From Owenia fusiformis (lineage: Eukaryota > Annelida > Polychaeta > Sabellida > Oweniidae): 60,000 nt of DNA. Shown here in pieces: positions 12,580 through 23,099 of this stretch (its first letter is position 1; the number at the start of each line of letters is the position of its first letter). The stretch covers positions 23,388,184-23,448,183 of the forward strand of contig CAIIXF020000012.1 of the NCBI GenBank assembly GCA_903813345.2, written 5' to 3'. A model generated the notes under the pieces. It was not told the DNA's origin, made no database searches, and saw only the letters and a list, made by a program, of their open reading frames with translations. A program made the position numbers and the translations under genes.

Positions 12580-12969
12580 AAAGGGGACACGGTTATATCG
12601 CGATGTCTGGAACGCAATAGCGCCTATACTTTAGCTGTGATCATCTATATCACTCCAGGGATGGAGCAATCAACTGAAACAAGAAGTCACGTCGGTGTTG
12701 AAACTTGAAATTGGCAACTCCACTGAGTAACAATAGTCACTGTGTAATATTTATTTACCATACCATACTCTACCCGAACTCCTATGCAGTGTCTCGGTAT
12801 ATCACTGCACGGGAGTTCGTACTCTACCCTTAATTAAATTATTGGCGGATATTAAAAGACATAGGCTACATTAGAAATATGTCAGAATTTCCACTGTTTT
12901 AAGGATTTTTTGTGTTTCAAAGGCAAAAATCAAAAGACAATATAATATTGGCTTTGTATTAAAAACCTC

Positions 12970-13360
12970 GTACCAAATTTTAACATTGTAACGGTTGTAC
13001 CAGACATTTTTACATTATTTAACAGTTGCATTTGTACCAGACATTGTTATATTATTGAGAATTGTATCTGTTCTTACAGAATGTGTTACAATTTGTAGCA
13101 TTGTCACTGTTGTACCAGACATTGTCACATTGTTTAACATTGTATGTGTTGCTACAGAACATGTTGCAATTTGTAACATTGTAACTATTGTGGCAGACAT
13201 TTTTACATTATTTAACATATTCACGGTTGTACCAGACATTGTTACATTACTAAACATTGTAACGCTTGTTACAGAAAGTTATTAATTTTTTACATTGTGA
13301 CGGTTGTACCAGACATAACCAAACATTGTAACTGTTGTTACACTATCTGTAACAATATGG
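12970..13360 (+). repeat. Imperfect tandem repeat, GTACCAGACATTGT units
   Basis: Variants of TGTACCAGACATTGTTACAT followed by ttAACATTGTAAC recur about six times, alternating with a TTACAGAA...GT unit. Open frames on both strands across it (for example repeated VVPDIVTLFNIV) are by-products of the repeat. Confidence 0.7.
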
Positions 13361-13469
13361 TCACTGATGTAAATATTCAATTAACACCGTGACCGGCTCG
13401 GCTCATCGGCTCGTGATACAATTGTGACATGGGCTACGGTTGTGCCCACGGGCCCAGGAAGAAGATTAA

Positions 13470-13541
13470 CCCCCCCACTCACTGTATATAAAGAAAAAAG
13501 TTTTTTCTACCTAATACATAGGCCTAGTGAGTGGGAGGGGG
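13470..13541. repeat. Small hairpin with C-run/G-run arms
   Basis: CCCCCCCACTCACT at 13470 is mirrored by AGTGAGTGGGAGGGGG at 13526. The arms are about 14 bp with a 42-base loop. Confidence 0.4.
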
Positions 13542-13650
13542 TGTTTGTTCCCGTGTCTGTGCCAGAAAATTGTACCAAGGTTGCGCCAGATTCCTGCAGA
13601 ATTCGTTAACATTGCCACGGTTGTACCAGACCAAATCCTGCATATGATTC

Positions 13651-13965
13651 CAGGGGCGGATCTGGGAATCGACAAGGGGGGGGGGGGGGGCCCAAATTTC
13701 AAGTCAGAGAAAAATTCCGCGGAAAAAAATTTTGGGCCCCTAAAACCAAAAAGTGGGCCCAAATTTTGAGGCCCATTTTCTTCAAAATTTGGCCTGAAAT
13801 TAAAAAATAAGGCCTTAAAAGGCCCAGTAATGACCAAAAAGGCCCACTTTTTGGGGCCTGAAGGCCTTTTTTGGCCCAACATTTTTTTGGGCCCAATTTT
13901 TTTTTTCTGGGCCCACCCAAGGGGGGGGGCGGGCCCCCAGCCCCCCCCCCCCTAATCCGCCAGTG
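13651..13965. mobile_element. MITE with CAGGGGCGGAT-type ends
   Basis: The left end is CAGGGGCGGATC and the right end ATCCGCCAGTG. GATTC directly repeats at 13646-13650 and 13966-13970, a possible 5-bp target duplication. The interior is a run of G/C tracts with GGGCCCAAA(A)TTT variants, which creates spurious open frames on both strands. A truncated relative lies at 31495-31600. Confidence 0.65.
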
Positions 13966-13970
13966 GATTC

Positions 13971-14463
13971 ATTGTATGAGCATTGAGAGCACTTGGGGAG
14001 TTATCTTGTGGGAGCACTTCTGGCACATTCATATCGTGTGCTAGCCAAGATAGTCTCGCAAAATCTCGTTTTCGTTTTAATTTCTTTTACTTATTACTCT
14101 TGTTTTTTCAGCCTCATCCCTATTCAGCTATGTTATAGTTTCATTTATTTTATTATTGCGTTAGTATATATCTTTATTATTATCTTATATCTTTAGTAAC
14201 TTAATCAATTTAGTATATTACTGTTTCCATTTTCATAGTCATTTGAGAGTAGTCACATGTCAATTTCGCGCCGTTCTTCAATAATTGTGAAATTTTATTT
14301 TGGAAGACGTAATAATTTTTCCAAATTTGTGAACGGTTATATCAGATATTACGACTGGTTCGAGGCCATATAGTGATGTTAAATGGTACATTGGACTTGA
14401 TTGCACATACGGAGGTAACTATGTTCACATTTTCTTATATATTTTACAAGTTTTCATGTTGAG
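13971..14463. other. Intergenic, nothing identified
   Basis: T-rich sequence. The hydrophobic short frame at 13993-14196 looks like composition rather than a gene. Confidence 0.4.
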
Positions 14464-14712
14464 TAAGTCTTGGAACAAAATATACAGGTCTTGGATTTGC
14501 TGAAGTGAGAATTTCACATGTTAAAAATAAGAGAATTTTTAAGAGGCCATACATCAGTGGATGAGATTATACAAAATGTAAAACATACAAATTTTAGGGG
14601 ATATGTACAAGTACATGTCTAGACAATATTGGAAACTATTGGCTTTCAGACGACCATGGTTAGGAAATGGTGATAGAAAATGCACCTGTCATTGATTTTG
14701 TTCCAAACTGTA
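14464..14712. mobile_element. TA-flanked MITE, copy 1 of a pair
   Basis: It shares about 230 bp with the copy at 20319-20559 (for example AAGAGGCCATACAT and GGATGAGATTATACAAAATG). The ends resemble TCTTGGAACAAAATA and its mirror TTTTGTTCCAAACTG. TA lies at both borders. It is more diverged at the ends than copy 2. Confidence 0.7.
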
Positions 14713-14816
14713 CTGTAGTCAGATTCATAAATGAGAGACACCTGAAATTTTTGGCACAGTTTGCTGAATTTGAACATTTAATGGGCCAAACCCTCCCACA
14801 CTGCTAGCATATATAC

Positions 14817-14995
14817 CAGGCCTGTAGCCAGAGGGGGAGCTGGGGGAGCGGAAGCTCACCCCTGGCCAGAAATTCTTTCAAAATCATGCAGTTTTTCACC
14901 ATTCTGAGAATTTTTCGCATGATTTTTAGCCAAAATTGTGAAAAAGCTCCCCCCTTGAAAAAAGCTCCCCCTCCTGGTAAAATCTGGCTACGGGC
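14817..14995. mobile_element. hAT-like MITE, CAGGCCTGTAGCCAG ends
   Basis: CAGGCCTGTAGCCAGAGGG is mirrored by CTGGCTACGGGC, with GGGGGAGC/GCTCCCCC inside. The length is about 180 bp. The ends resemble those of non-autonomous hAT elements. No clear 8-bp duplication was found. Confidence 0.6.
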
Positions 14996-15196
14996 AAGTA
15001 TATGTATACTCCTATAAATTATTATTACCAGAATAAATGTCTCCATGAACGTATATGTACGTCCATGATGTCTCTGAGCTTCTATCAGTTTATGGTTGAT
15101 AGACTGTAAACATGTGGATCCACTTTTCAAATGGTAGAATCAAAACACTATTCTGGTGATTCTTATTCTGCTTATTCTTATGATGTTAGTCATTGT

Positions 15197-15902
15197 GTTA
15201 CCATGTGTATACTTACCAGTTTGTTCTCTGTCATCCATCCTGCTAGGTTACATTGTCAAATGCAGTCAAACACGACACTGAAGGCAGTATTCTGAGAATA
15301 TTTATTAATCTAAATCTAAAAAATTTCCCATTTGTAGCCCCTTGGAGATTTCCGGAATTGAACAAAGTAGCGAATGTTGCGATCTTTCAACTTTAGTTCG
15401 TTGTTTTTCACCACTTTATGTGTAGTGTTTTCATTTAGGAGGCGGTCTTATTTGAATGCATCATTTCAGGTCTTTATGAATCAATAGATCAATAAGCAGA
15501 CTAAAAATTCAAATTTAGCAGTTTCGTTCGTTGCGTACTGGGCCTGTTAGGCACGAAATACAATTAAGCAGTTTCGTTCGTTGCGTAATTGGGCCTTCTA
15601 TAATCAGTAGCAAATGCTCGCAAAACATTTTCCAAAATGTTTACTTCCATTTTCCTTGAAGACATGGTTGGGTGACACGTCATTAAGTCACATGATCCAT
15701 ACAGTAACTAGTCACGTGATCAGACACGTGTCACGTGATCAGTCACGTGAGCTTGCAAAATGGACGATCTAAATTTCCAAAAATTCTGCTAAGATCAATA
15801 TCGATATGTTGTTGCCTTCATTGTCGCGTTTGGCTGCGTTCCACAATGTAACCTAGCAGGATGGATGCCATAGAACAAACTGGTAAGTAGACACATGGTA
15901 AC
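15197..15902. mobile_element. 706-bp element with about 90-bp inverted ends
   Basis: GTTACCATGTGTaTACTTAC opens a left arm of about 90 bp. A right arm ending GTAAGTAGACACATGGTAAC mirrors it with about 10 differences. Inside are two copies of GCAGTTTCGTTCGTTGCGTA (about 15529 and 15568) and a tight CACGTG cluster. No open frame was recognised. The target duplication is unclear. Confidence 0.75.
15713..15748. promoter_or_regulatory. Four CACGTG E-boxes in 36 bp
   Basis: CACGTG occurs at 15713, 15725, 15732 and 15743, three of them as TCACGTGA or close. CACGTG is the canonical site for bHLH-zip factors (Myc/Max, USF, CLOCK types). The cluster sits inside the inverted-repeat element. A regulatory role is inferred only from site density. 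Confidence 0.45.
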
Positions 15903-16078
15903 ATTTCATCATTTCGTTATTTTAACCATATGAACTGGTCACCAGATTAAGCGTTTTGATTCTAGCCATTGTTTTTTGTAGTCTCAAACAAAAAAGAAAA
16001 CTGTTCAATTTGTATATGTGGTTATAGTATTGTATCAATTGAATCACAAAGACATATAAAATATAATATAATAATAAT

Positions 16079-16800
16079 TATCCCATCTAACGAAGTTCGG
16101 AGGGATATAGGGAATGTCGCCATCAGCCCATCCAGCAATAACTCAAATACTGTTGGCCCGATTTTGTTCATATTTTGTACACATATACCCTATGGGAGTA
16201 GAAGCAGTTATTAAGGTACAATATCTAAAACTGTAATAGCAATATGTTTTAAATGTAAAAAATGCATTTTTCAAAATGGTGCACTGTCTAATGACACTTT
16301 TGGTAGAAGGGGGGCTCCTTTAGGGGGCTATTTTGAAAAATGGCCTTTCGAAGGGCTATAGGGAACGCCTCCATCCTTCCGTACGTCCGTCCGTCCGGGC
16401 AATAACTAGCAGTGGGAGTAGGAGTAGAAGTTCTGTTGAAAGCTGCTTTTCAAAATGGCCACTCATTTGAAAATGGCGGCCATTTTAGTGCCAATTTTAC
16501 AGAAAGGTACAATATCTAAACTGTTATAGCAATATGTTTTAAATGTAAAAAATATGTAGGACATTAATAAAGCTAGAAATGTAGATATCAAAGAAGCACG
16601 TGGCAGCCATTTTGAATAATGCCGGCCTTTACACGCTATTTTACGATTTTTTGCTGTAACTTGAAAAGTAGTGGAGCGATTTTGTTTATATTTGGTATGT
16701 GAAATTAGCATGGCACGCTGTCTGTCTTTTTCAAAATGGCCACCACTTTTATGTTTTTTACTATAACTCGACCTTGATCAATGACAACATTGAAAATATC
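16079..16800 (+). repeat. Dispersed repeat, AACGAAGTTCGGAGGGATAT family
   Basis: It starts near TATCCCATCTAACGAAGTTC and contains GATATAGGGAA, then text like AACTCAAATACTG...CCGATTTTGTTCATATTT. A second partial copy with GTCCGTCCGTCCG begins about 16340. AGCAATATGTTTTAAATGTA occurs near 16234 and 16530. Relatives lie at 21515 and 55391. Origin and mechanism are not evident. Confidence 0.6.
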
Positions 16801-17090
16801 CTTATTTTCTGATATTATAATCGACTTTAAATTCACAATCAGCAATTCAAAAGATTTGAACTAGTAGATTGACCCGGTTATATTGATCACTTTTTGTGTC
16901 AAACTGTAACACTTAAGTAAAATAAATAAAGATTATGAAAAAGATGCATTTTGAATTTTTTTGTTTTGAAATAAGACCAAAACTCGCAATTCAAATTTTG
17001 AAGTTAAAAAATGGTAGTCATTTGATTTTGAATTTTGTAATCTCAACATGACTATGGAATAATTATGTCGAGGTCATAACACCATACATA
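16801..17090. other. Intergenic, nothing identified
   Basis: AT-rich sequence without supported genes or repeat structure. Confidence 0.35.
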
Positions 17091-17180
17091 CAGTAAAACC
17101 TGTCTAATCCGAACACCCATGGGACCAGCCAAAAGCGTTCAAATTGGCAGGTGTTCAAATTTCGAGGATTTTGTTGGTCG
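17091..17180 (+). mobile_element. Pogo/Tigger-like terminal fragment
   Basis: CAGTAAAACCTGTCTAATCC followed by GAACACC and GTTCAAATTGGCAGGTGTTC resembles pogo/Tigger-type ends (CAGTAAAACC...). TA precedes it. No partner end was found nearby. A similar fragment lies in reverse at 41040-41150. Confidence 0.5.
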
Positions 17181-17432
17181 GAGGGGGAGGGGGTGATTTT
17201 CATTGTTCAGTACACTATATTGAACACTTAATACGAAGTCAGAAAACAATACACTTTGTTGATGTGTTCATTCTACAATATGCCTATAGCCTATATGTTA
17301 TGTTTTATTTACATTTTGAACAATTTCATTATTTTAGTAAAAATTACTCTTATATTTTGGAAAAAACTTTGTAATACACTGTAGAATTATATAATAGTCT
17401 CGTACGAAATCTTTTGCTAATCAAATGACTTA

Positions 17433-17760
17433 TACGAGGGGTGATCAATAAGGTTGAATTTAATTCCTCATTTAAGTTACAGAAACGGTATTTCGAAAAA
17501 CAGTTAAGATCTGCACTTTTAACCCATACCGTTTCGGTAACTTAAGAGAGGAATTAAATTGACGATTCTGTTGTCTTCTGAGCTATTTTTTCGCAAACAT
17601 GTACCTTTTCTAAAACATATTATACTGATACACGTTTGTGTGAAGAAAATGTCGTGGGGATTCTGCCTTCAACGCGTGAAATAAGGAAAAAAGAAAAATC
17701 ATTCCTTAGACGTTCCGACATTTTGTTACCGAAACGGTAACCAGCGTAATCAAGTGGATC
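17433..17760. mobile_element. Mariner-like terminal region with internal hairpin
   Basis: TACGAGGGGTGATCAATAAG is a mariner-type end, like that at 20855. It is followed by an inverted pair of about 36 bp (17454-17492 and 17526-17561) with AATTTAATTCCTC and GTTACCGAAACGGTA. GTTACCGAAACGGTAAC recurs at 17726. Transposase coding sequence was not recognised. Confidence 0.55.
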
Positions 17761-18049
17761 ACCAGAGTTTTACTCCTGATGATGGGAAGTTGAGGGAGTT
17801 GGATATCCACTCTGCGTCTTTTCAGTACATCCATTAAAGCCATGTCTTATCCTCAACTTTTCTTATGTGTGTTATTTTACGATATTTGCATGCAATATAC
17901 CTGTATTTCATTTGTAAAAATGCCAGCAAATGCTGTTCGATGGGATTTGCTATGCTTTGGCATTGCTGTTGTCTAGTTTTATATGATTTTTTTAGGAAAT
18001 TAAATAAAGGAAGGCGTACCTGTTTGAAGGAAGAAATATTTTAATTTAT
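17761..18049. other. Nothing identified
   Basis: No gene or clear repeat; ordinary AT-rich sequence. Confidence 0.3.
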
Positions 18050-19055
18050 AAATATAAAATAATTCTGAAAATTCAAAAGATTTTGTTCAGTGACCTTTCC
18101 TAGGCTCCTACTTTTAGCTATATTTTCAATCACATTTTCAGTTGGCTGAAAAAGTTTAGGGTCATTCCGACCATGTACATTGTGATCCTGGTCATGTAAA
18201 TGATAAGTGGAACTAGTTAAGGTAACTTATAACTTAATCAAAAAATCCAAGATGGCCGAAACCAGGAAGCACATGGCAATTGAGTATAATCTGACCATCA
18301 AAATTAACTGTCTTTTGGTTGGATTTTCTCTCAATTTTTTAGTTCCACTTATCATTTATATAACCAGGCTCACCGTGGTAATGCAAATAGAAACAGTAAA
18401 CATTTTGGAATGGGAATTTGAGTCCTCTGAAAATGTGACAGAAAAATTGACAAAAAGAGTAGCACGGCAAAGGTCCCTGAACATTTTTTTTTCTAATTTC
18501 TCTGAAACATCCCTTTAATATAGCCCAAAATGGAAGGAGCTTTAGAATTTTGAAATCTCTCATACAAATTAAAAAAAATAGAAAAAAACAATTTGAGAAG
18601 TGTACTTTTTTCCTTATTTTGATCCCAATCTTTTTATCGGGTAATTTTTCAAATTTCCGTTGCTCCTTCGTTTTTGATATATGTTTGAAGTATATTTTCT
18701 GAAATGTTCAGATATTTTGAATCAGCGGTTTTTCACGGGCTACTCCTAGAAAAAAATCTTCTCAAATTCTTTAACGGCACTTTTTTTTCTCAAACTAAAG
18801 TTTTTTTGTTGTTCTTTGATGTCTTTGTAATGATTACAGTGCACAAGCATATGTGAAATAATAAAAACGACTTCTCAGGAAGAGTTTGAAAATTTCAAGA
18901 TTGTGAAATTTTCAATTTTTTCTGAAAATCGATTAAGTTAACAGTCACCTTAAACTGACTGGAGGTCAAACAGAACTCTGATATCTTGGTTCAAAAAATG
19001 TTTGAAATCCAGTATGGTTTTGTCACTTCCTGTTAATTACCACAGCACCTTAAGG
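18050..19055. repeat. Rearranged, diverged copies of the 26.6-kb foldback family
   Basis: 18070-18220 matches the right arm of the foldback at 26644-27408 (TTGTTCAGTGACCTTTCCT and CATGTAAATGATA). 18343-18500 resembles the left arm. 18955-19055 matches the terminal part in reverse (AACAGAACTCTG, TATCTTGGTTCAAAAAAT) and ends in GCACCTTAA. The order suggests insertions or rearrangement of an old copy. Confidence 0.55.
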
Positions 19056-19219
19056 ATTTTTTTTTCAAAAGGAACATCTGGATTGAAATTTCGAATCATG
19101 AGGAATTCAGAAATCTAGAAGTTTGTTGTTATAGATTATATGTTCTGCATGTCCAACGTTGGTGGCTCAGTAGCTAATTATAAGGTATAATATGTAACTC
19201 TGTAAGAGGTCAATGTTGG

Positions 19220-19680
19220 TTTGTTGTAGCTAAGTCAAGGAAAAATAGTGAATGGGAAGGCATGTACTTTGATTGGTTACTCAGATGCAATGACACATTT
19301 TGATACAATTATATAAAAGAGTTGATTGGAAAGCATGATATTTTCAGAGGTCAGTTGGAAGATTGAAGCTGCATTTTTAGTACATGGTTTTTTGACCACA
19401 AGCAAGATTTTAATCCTAAAAATTAGCTCGTTGTGGTTATGCAACAGTAGTATGTGCGAAATACCACTGTGTAAAACAGTGTAACACAATCGTATCACTC
19501 ACTGATTTCACTTGCACCACAGTCAAAAAAGCATATTCAATACAGCCTACAATGTAGGTCAAGGAAAAATATTTAGTGGGAAATACTGGACATGTGCTTT
19601 GACTGGGAACTCAGACACATTTTGAAATAACTTAGACCAGACTAAGGAGTCGATTGGAAAGAATGTTATATTCAGGTATA
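19220..19680 (+). repeat. Imperfect direct duplication of about 130 bp
   Basis: GTCAAGGAAAAATA...TTTGATTGG...ACTCAGA...ACACATTTTGA...GATTGGAAAG occurs near 19233-19335 and again near 19558-19662. Confidence 0.5.
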
Positions 19681-19929
19681 TATTATAGTGTTATATTCAG
19701 GTACAAATTATATCGTGTGATGGTCTACATCTTCAGTTACAGTCTGTTACACTGCTTCAACTTCAAAGCAACCAGTTGAATCTAAAAATAAGAAATCTAA
19801 AGATTATTGAGTTATTGTGCAATAATATTATGGAAAAACATATTCATACTGCACATGAATGACATTTGTATATTTCAGATTATTTAGTATTTAGTGTAAT
19901 AAGTCTGTGCCCTCTTGTAAGATTAGGTC

Positions 19930-20320
19930 TAGAGTCCATTTCACTGTTTTATTGTGTCAGTAGAACCCCAAAAATAAGAAATCAGGAGTCCATTGTGCAA
20001 TAATATATGGAAAAGCATATTGTACATGAATGACATTTGTATATTTCAGATTTTTTAGTTTTTTGTGCAATACGCCTGTGCCCTCTTGTAATTTGAAGAA
20101 TTTCAGCCATGTTAATCTTGTTGAAAATAACATGGCAGAGAAGCATCCAAATGTAAGAGGCCACATACTTTATAAGCCAAACTAGAAGCAATCCAAGATA
20201 TATACAAATGTCATTCATGTACAATGGGAATATATTTTTCCATATATTATTGCATAATGATATTTGGATTTCTTATCTTTTAGGTTTTACTGACACAATT
20301 AAACAGTGAAATGGACTCTA
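19930..20320. mobile_element. Inner element of the same family, about 100-bp inverted ends
   Basis: TAGAGTCCATTTCACTG at the left is mirrored by CAGTGAAATGGACTCTA at the right. Subterminal TGCAATAATATATGGAAAA is mirrored near 20235-20255. TA at both borders fits a mariner-type target. Its right-hand TA is also the left-hand TA of the next MITE. Confidence 0.75.
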
Positions 20321-20559
20321 CAGTTGGGGACATAAATAAATGACAGGTGGATTTGCTGAAGTGAGGATTTCCCATGTTAAAAATAAGAGAATTTACAAGA
20401 GGCCATACATGAGTGGATGAGATTATACAAAATGTAAAATATACAAATTTTAAGGGATATATATCTAAACAATATTGGAAATTATGGGCTTTCAGACCAC
20501 CATAATTAGGAAATGGTGATCGAAAATCGACCTGTCATTTATTTTTGTCCCCAACTGTA
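20319..20559. mobile_element. TA-flanked MITE, copy 2
   Basis: TACAGTTGGGGACATAAATA is mirrored by TATTTTTGTCCCCAACTGTA, giving terminal repeats of about 28 bp with few mismatches and TA at both ends. The length is 241 bp. The interior is shared with 14464-14712. This is the cleaner copy of the pair. Confidence 0.85.
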
Positions 20560-21514
20560 TTCATCATGTTATTTTTTCAGAATTGACATGGCAGAGAAGC
20601 ATCAACATATAGCAGGATACAAACTTTATAAGCCAATTCACAAGCAATCCAAGATATACATATGTCATTTGTGTGCAATATGAATATATTTTCCAAGATA
20701 CTATTGCAGAACATCATAATCTTAAGATTTCTTTTTTTTAGGTTCAATGGTTACTTTGAAGCAGTGTAACAGACTGTATGCAAACAGGACATGAATGTAC
20801 CTAAATTATTATAGTAATGTATAAAAACAGAGATTCTATGCTTATGGTGCAATATACGAGGGTTGATCAATGATCATAGAGTTCTCATAATATCTCTCTA
20901 ATTTCTTTATATCTAATATATTCTCATGACATTTTCACAGAATGTGCAGAATAGAATGTCTCTTAATTCAGCAAAAAATATTTAGTTTAACAGAAATATT
21001 TAGTAAGAAATGGTCGCCATAGTAACAGGAAATCAAGGCACTCGGGGCAAATAAAAGTAATTGAGAGAATGGCTCTAATTAACCATGTTAACACACATTA
21101 TAAACTCTCATAAACTACACATTAAAATGTTAACTTATTTTTAAGTGCCTTTAATATTAAAAGAATTGATCGTGTGGATTGTGTGATGTCATAGGGGATG
21201 CTTTCATGCTTCGTTTGATGCGATACCAGATTCTGAGACTCAAAGCTAATGATCAGAAATGACTGAGTTAGAGAATGCAATTGATGCAGAGATCTTCAGA
21301 AAAAATAAAATTCATACTGATAAAAAATGAACTAAAGGGACAAAATCAATTTTCCTCAGGATATTTGGCAAAACAGTCAAAGGTTCTAACAGTCACTTCT
21401 TATGAAGCATGACAATCATCCATTATGAGATCACTCAATTCACATGACCATTATAATAGTTCACAACAGTCAAGGGCACATATTGACAATGTGATTGATG
21501 GCTTATTTGACAAC

Positions 21515-21690
21515 TTATTATCCCAACGAACGAAGTTCAGTAGGGATATAGTGAAGCCCTCTGTCCGTCTCTCCGTCAGTCCGTCTGTCCGTCCGTCTGT
21601 CCGGAAGATAACTCGAATACTAGTAGACAGATTTTCTTCATATTTGGTGGAAAGATGGATATTGGTGAATAGTTTTACACAAAATAAAGT
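21515..21690 (+). repeat. Dispersed repeat, same family as 16079
   Basis: TATCCCAACGAACGAAGTTC, GGGATATAGTGAAG, a GTCCGTC-rich run, then AACTCGAATACTAGTAGACA and a TTTTCTTCATATTTGGTGG segment. The last part resembles the satellite monomers at 23100, which suggests a common source. Confidence 0.6.
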
Positions 21691-22055
21691 TTCAAGATGG
21701 CCGCTAGTTTAAAAATGGCGGGAATTTTTTGCAAACGTCTTATGTTTTTCATTTTAAACAAAAATAATGAATATTATTATTTGAAATTTTGGTAGTATAT
21801 TCACAAGATCTATATATTTCACATATACTCCGTGTTTTTCACCCTGACCCCCAGGTGCTGTGAAGGGGGGAGGGGTGGGGGTTGAAAAACAGGAATTTGC
21901 ATTAATTTTGAGATGTTTTTGAAGTATAGCTTTATTATACTCAAACGAAAGGCAATTTAGAGTAAATTGCAAATATTGTATTGTTTTTCTGATGCGGGCC
22001 TTGTAAAATTCAAAATGGCTGCCTAATGTGGGATTTCGCAATTATTTTTTGATCT

Positions 22056-22710
22056 TTAACCCTAGAAGCCCTAAGGGGGGGGGGGGTCAAAATGACCCCC
22101 CCTGTTAAGTTTTTTCTCCATAACTTTTTATTGGCATCTGGTAGGGTCTTCAAATTTTCAGTAGCTGAAGCTACAGATATAAGACATGTTTTCTGAAAAA
22201 ATCTGCAGAATTGTACATAGGGTTACTGATTTATTATGATGTAATCATCAGCTGCAATAAACAAAATCGGAAAAAGCTAGCACTATTTCTACCATACATG
22301 TTATCTTTCGAATAAGATTACACAATCTTCCATCATCATAGTTGTTAAAGTTATTACACCAAGTTGTAGATAATTGAATGAAGTATATTTTGGTAAAAGT
22401 TTGAACATCCTAGCTTTACTAATTTGTTATTAATTTATTATGATGTAATCATCAGCTCCTATAGACAAAATCAGAAAAAAGCTAGCACTAATTCTACCAT
22501 ACGTGTTGTCTTAAGAATAAAATTACGCAATCTCACATCATCGTAGTTGTTAAAACTTTTATACCAAGTTGTAGATAATTGAATGAAGTATATGTGGAAA
22601 AAGTTTGAACATCCTAGCTCTACTAATAAAATTGTTACAAGGGGGGTGCCCTTTTGACCCCCCCTTAGGTGTTCGTGTGACTATTTTTACCTTAGGGCTT
22701 CTAGGGTTAA
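22056..22710. mobile_element. piggyBac-like MITE, TTAA flanks
   Basis: TTAA then CCCTAGAAGCCCTAAGG is mirrored perfectly by CCTTAGGGCTTCTAGGG then TTAA. TTAA target plus a CCCTAGA-type end is typical of piggyBac. The interior holds two imperfect 204-bp tandem units (starting 22237 and 22441, each with TGATGTAATCATCAGCT). No transposase. The insertion separates two copies of a flanking module containing AATTCAAAATGGCTGCCTA. Confidence 0.85.
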
Positions 22711-23099
22711 TTAAAGTATGGCTATATTATACTCAAATTTAAGGAATTTTTGAGTAGATCAGAATTATGGTATTGATTTTCTGATTTGTGCCTCAGAAAA
22801 TTCAAAATGGCTGCCTAGAGCAGTAATTCGCCATTACTTAGAGTTATCCTGAAAGTATGGTAAAAAGACACTACAATGATCTCAAACATTTATTGAAGGA
22901 AAGATAGGTGGTAAATATTACATTCATGATTTATATAGTGTTTGTTTGGATTTGCTACTCCGTGGAGTTGCCGTTTTCTAGTTATGTATTTAAACATGGT
23001 TAATTGGGCCTATTCTAGATAGTTTTTATCACACCATCGGTTGGATATGGTTGTCATAGTCGTCGTGGTCGTGATCGTTTTCGTGATTTCGTTTTTTGT

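Larger units (their letters stand above)
19738..20778. mobile_element. Outer TA-flanked element split by a relative
   Basis: TACAGTCTGTTACACTGCTT at the left is mirrored by a right end at 20778. The left half (19738-19929) and right half (about 20565-20778) share GACATGGCAGAGAAGCATC-type text with the inner copy, so both belong to one family. The inner element and a MITE separate the halves. Confidence 0.65.

Noticed and set aside
12995-13285. Hydrophobic 96-codon frame with repeated VVPDIVTLFNIV
   Set aside because: It is a translation of the tandem repeat; the opposite strand is equally open.
13511-13920. Minus-strand open frames up to 123 codons
   Set aside because: They come from the G/C-tract interior of the MITE at 13651-13965, with Gly/Pro/Lys runs created by GGGCCC tracts.
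14355-14375. tRNA B-box-like GGTTCGAGGCC
   Set aside because: No A box or cloverleaf stems surround it.
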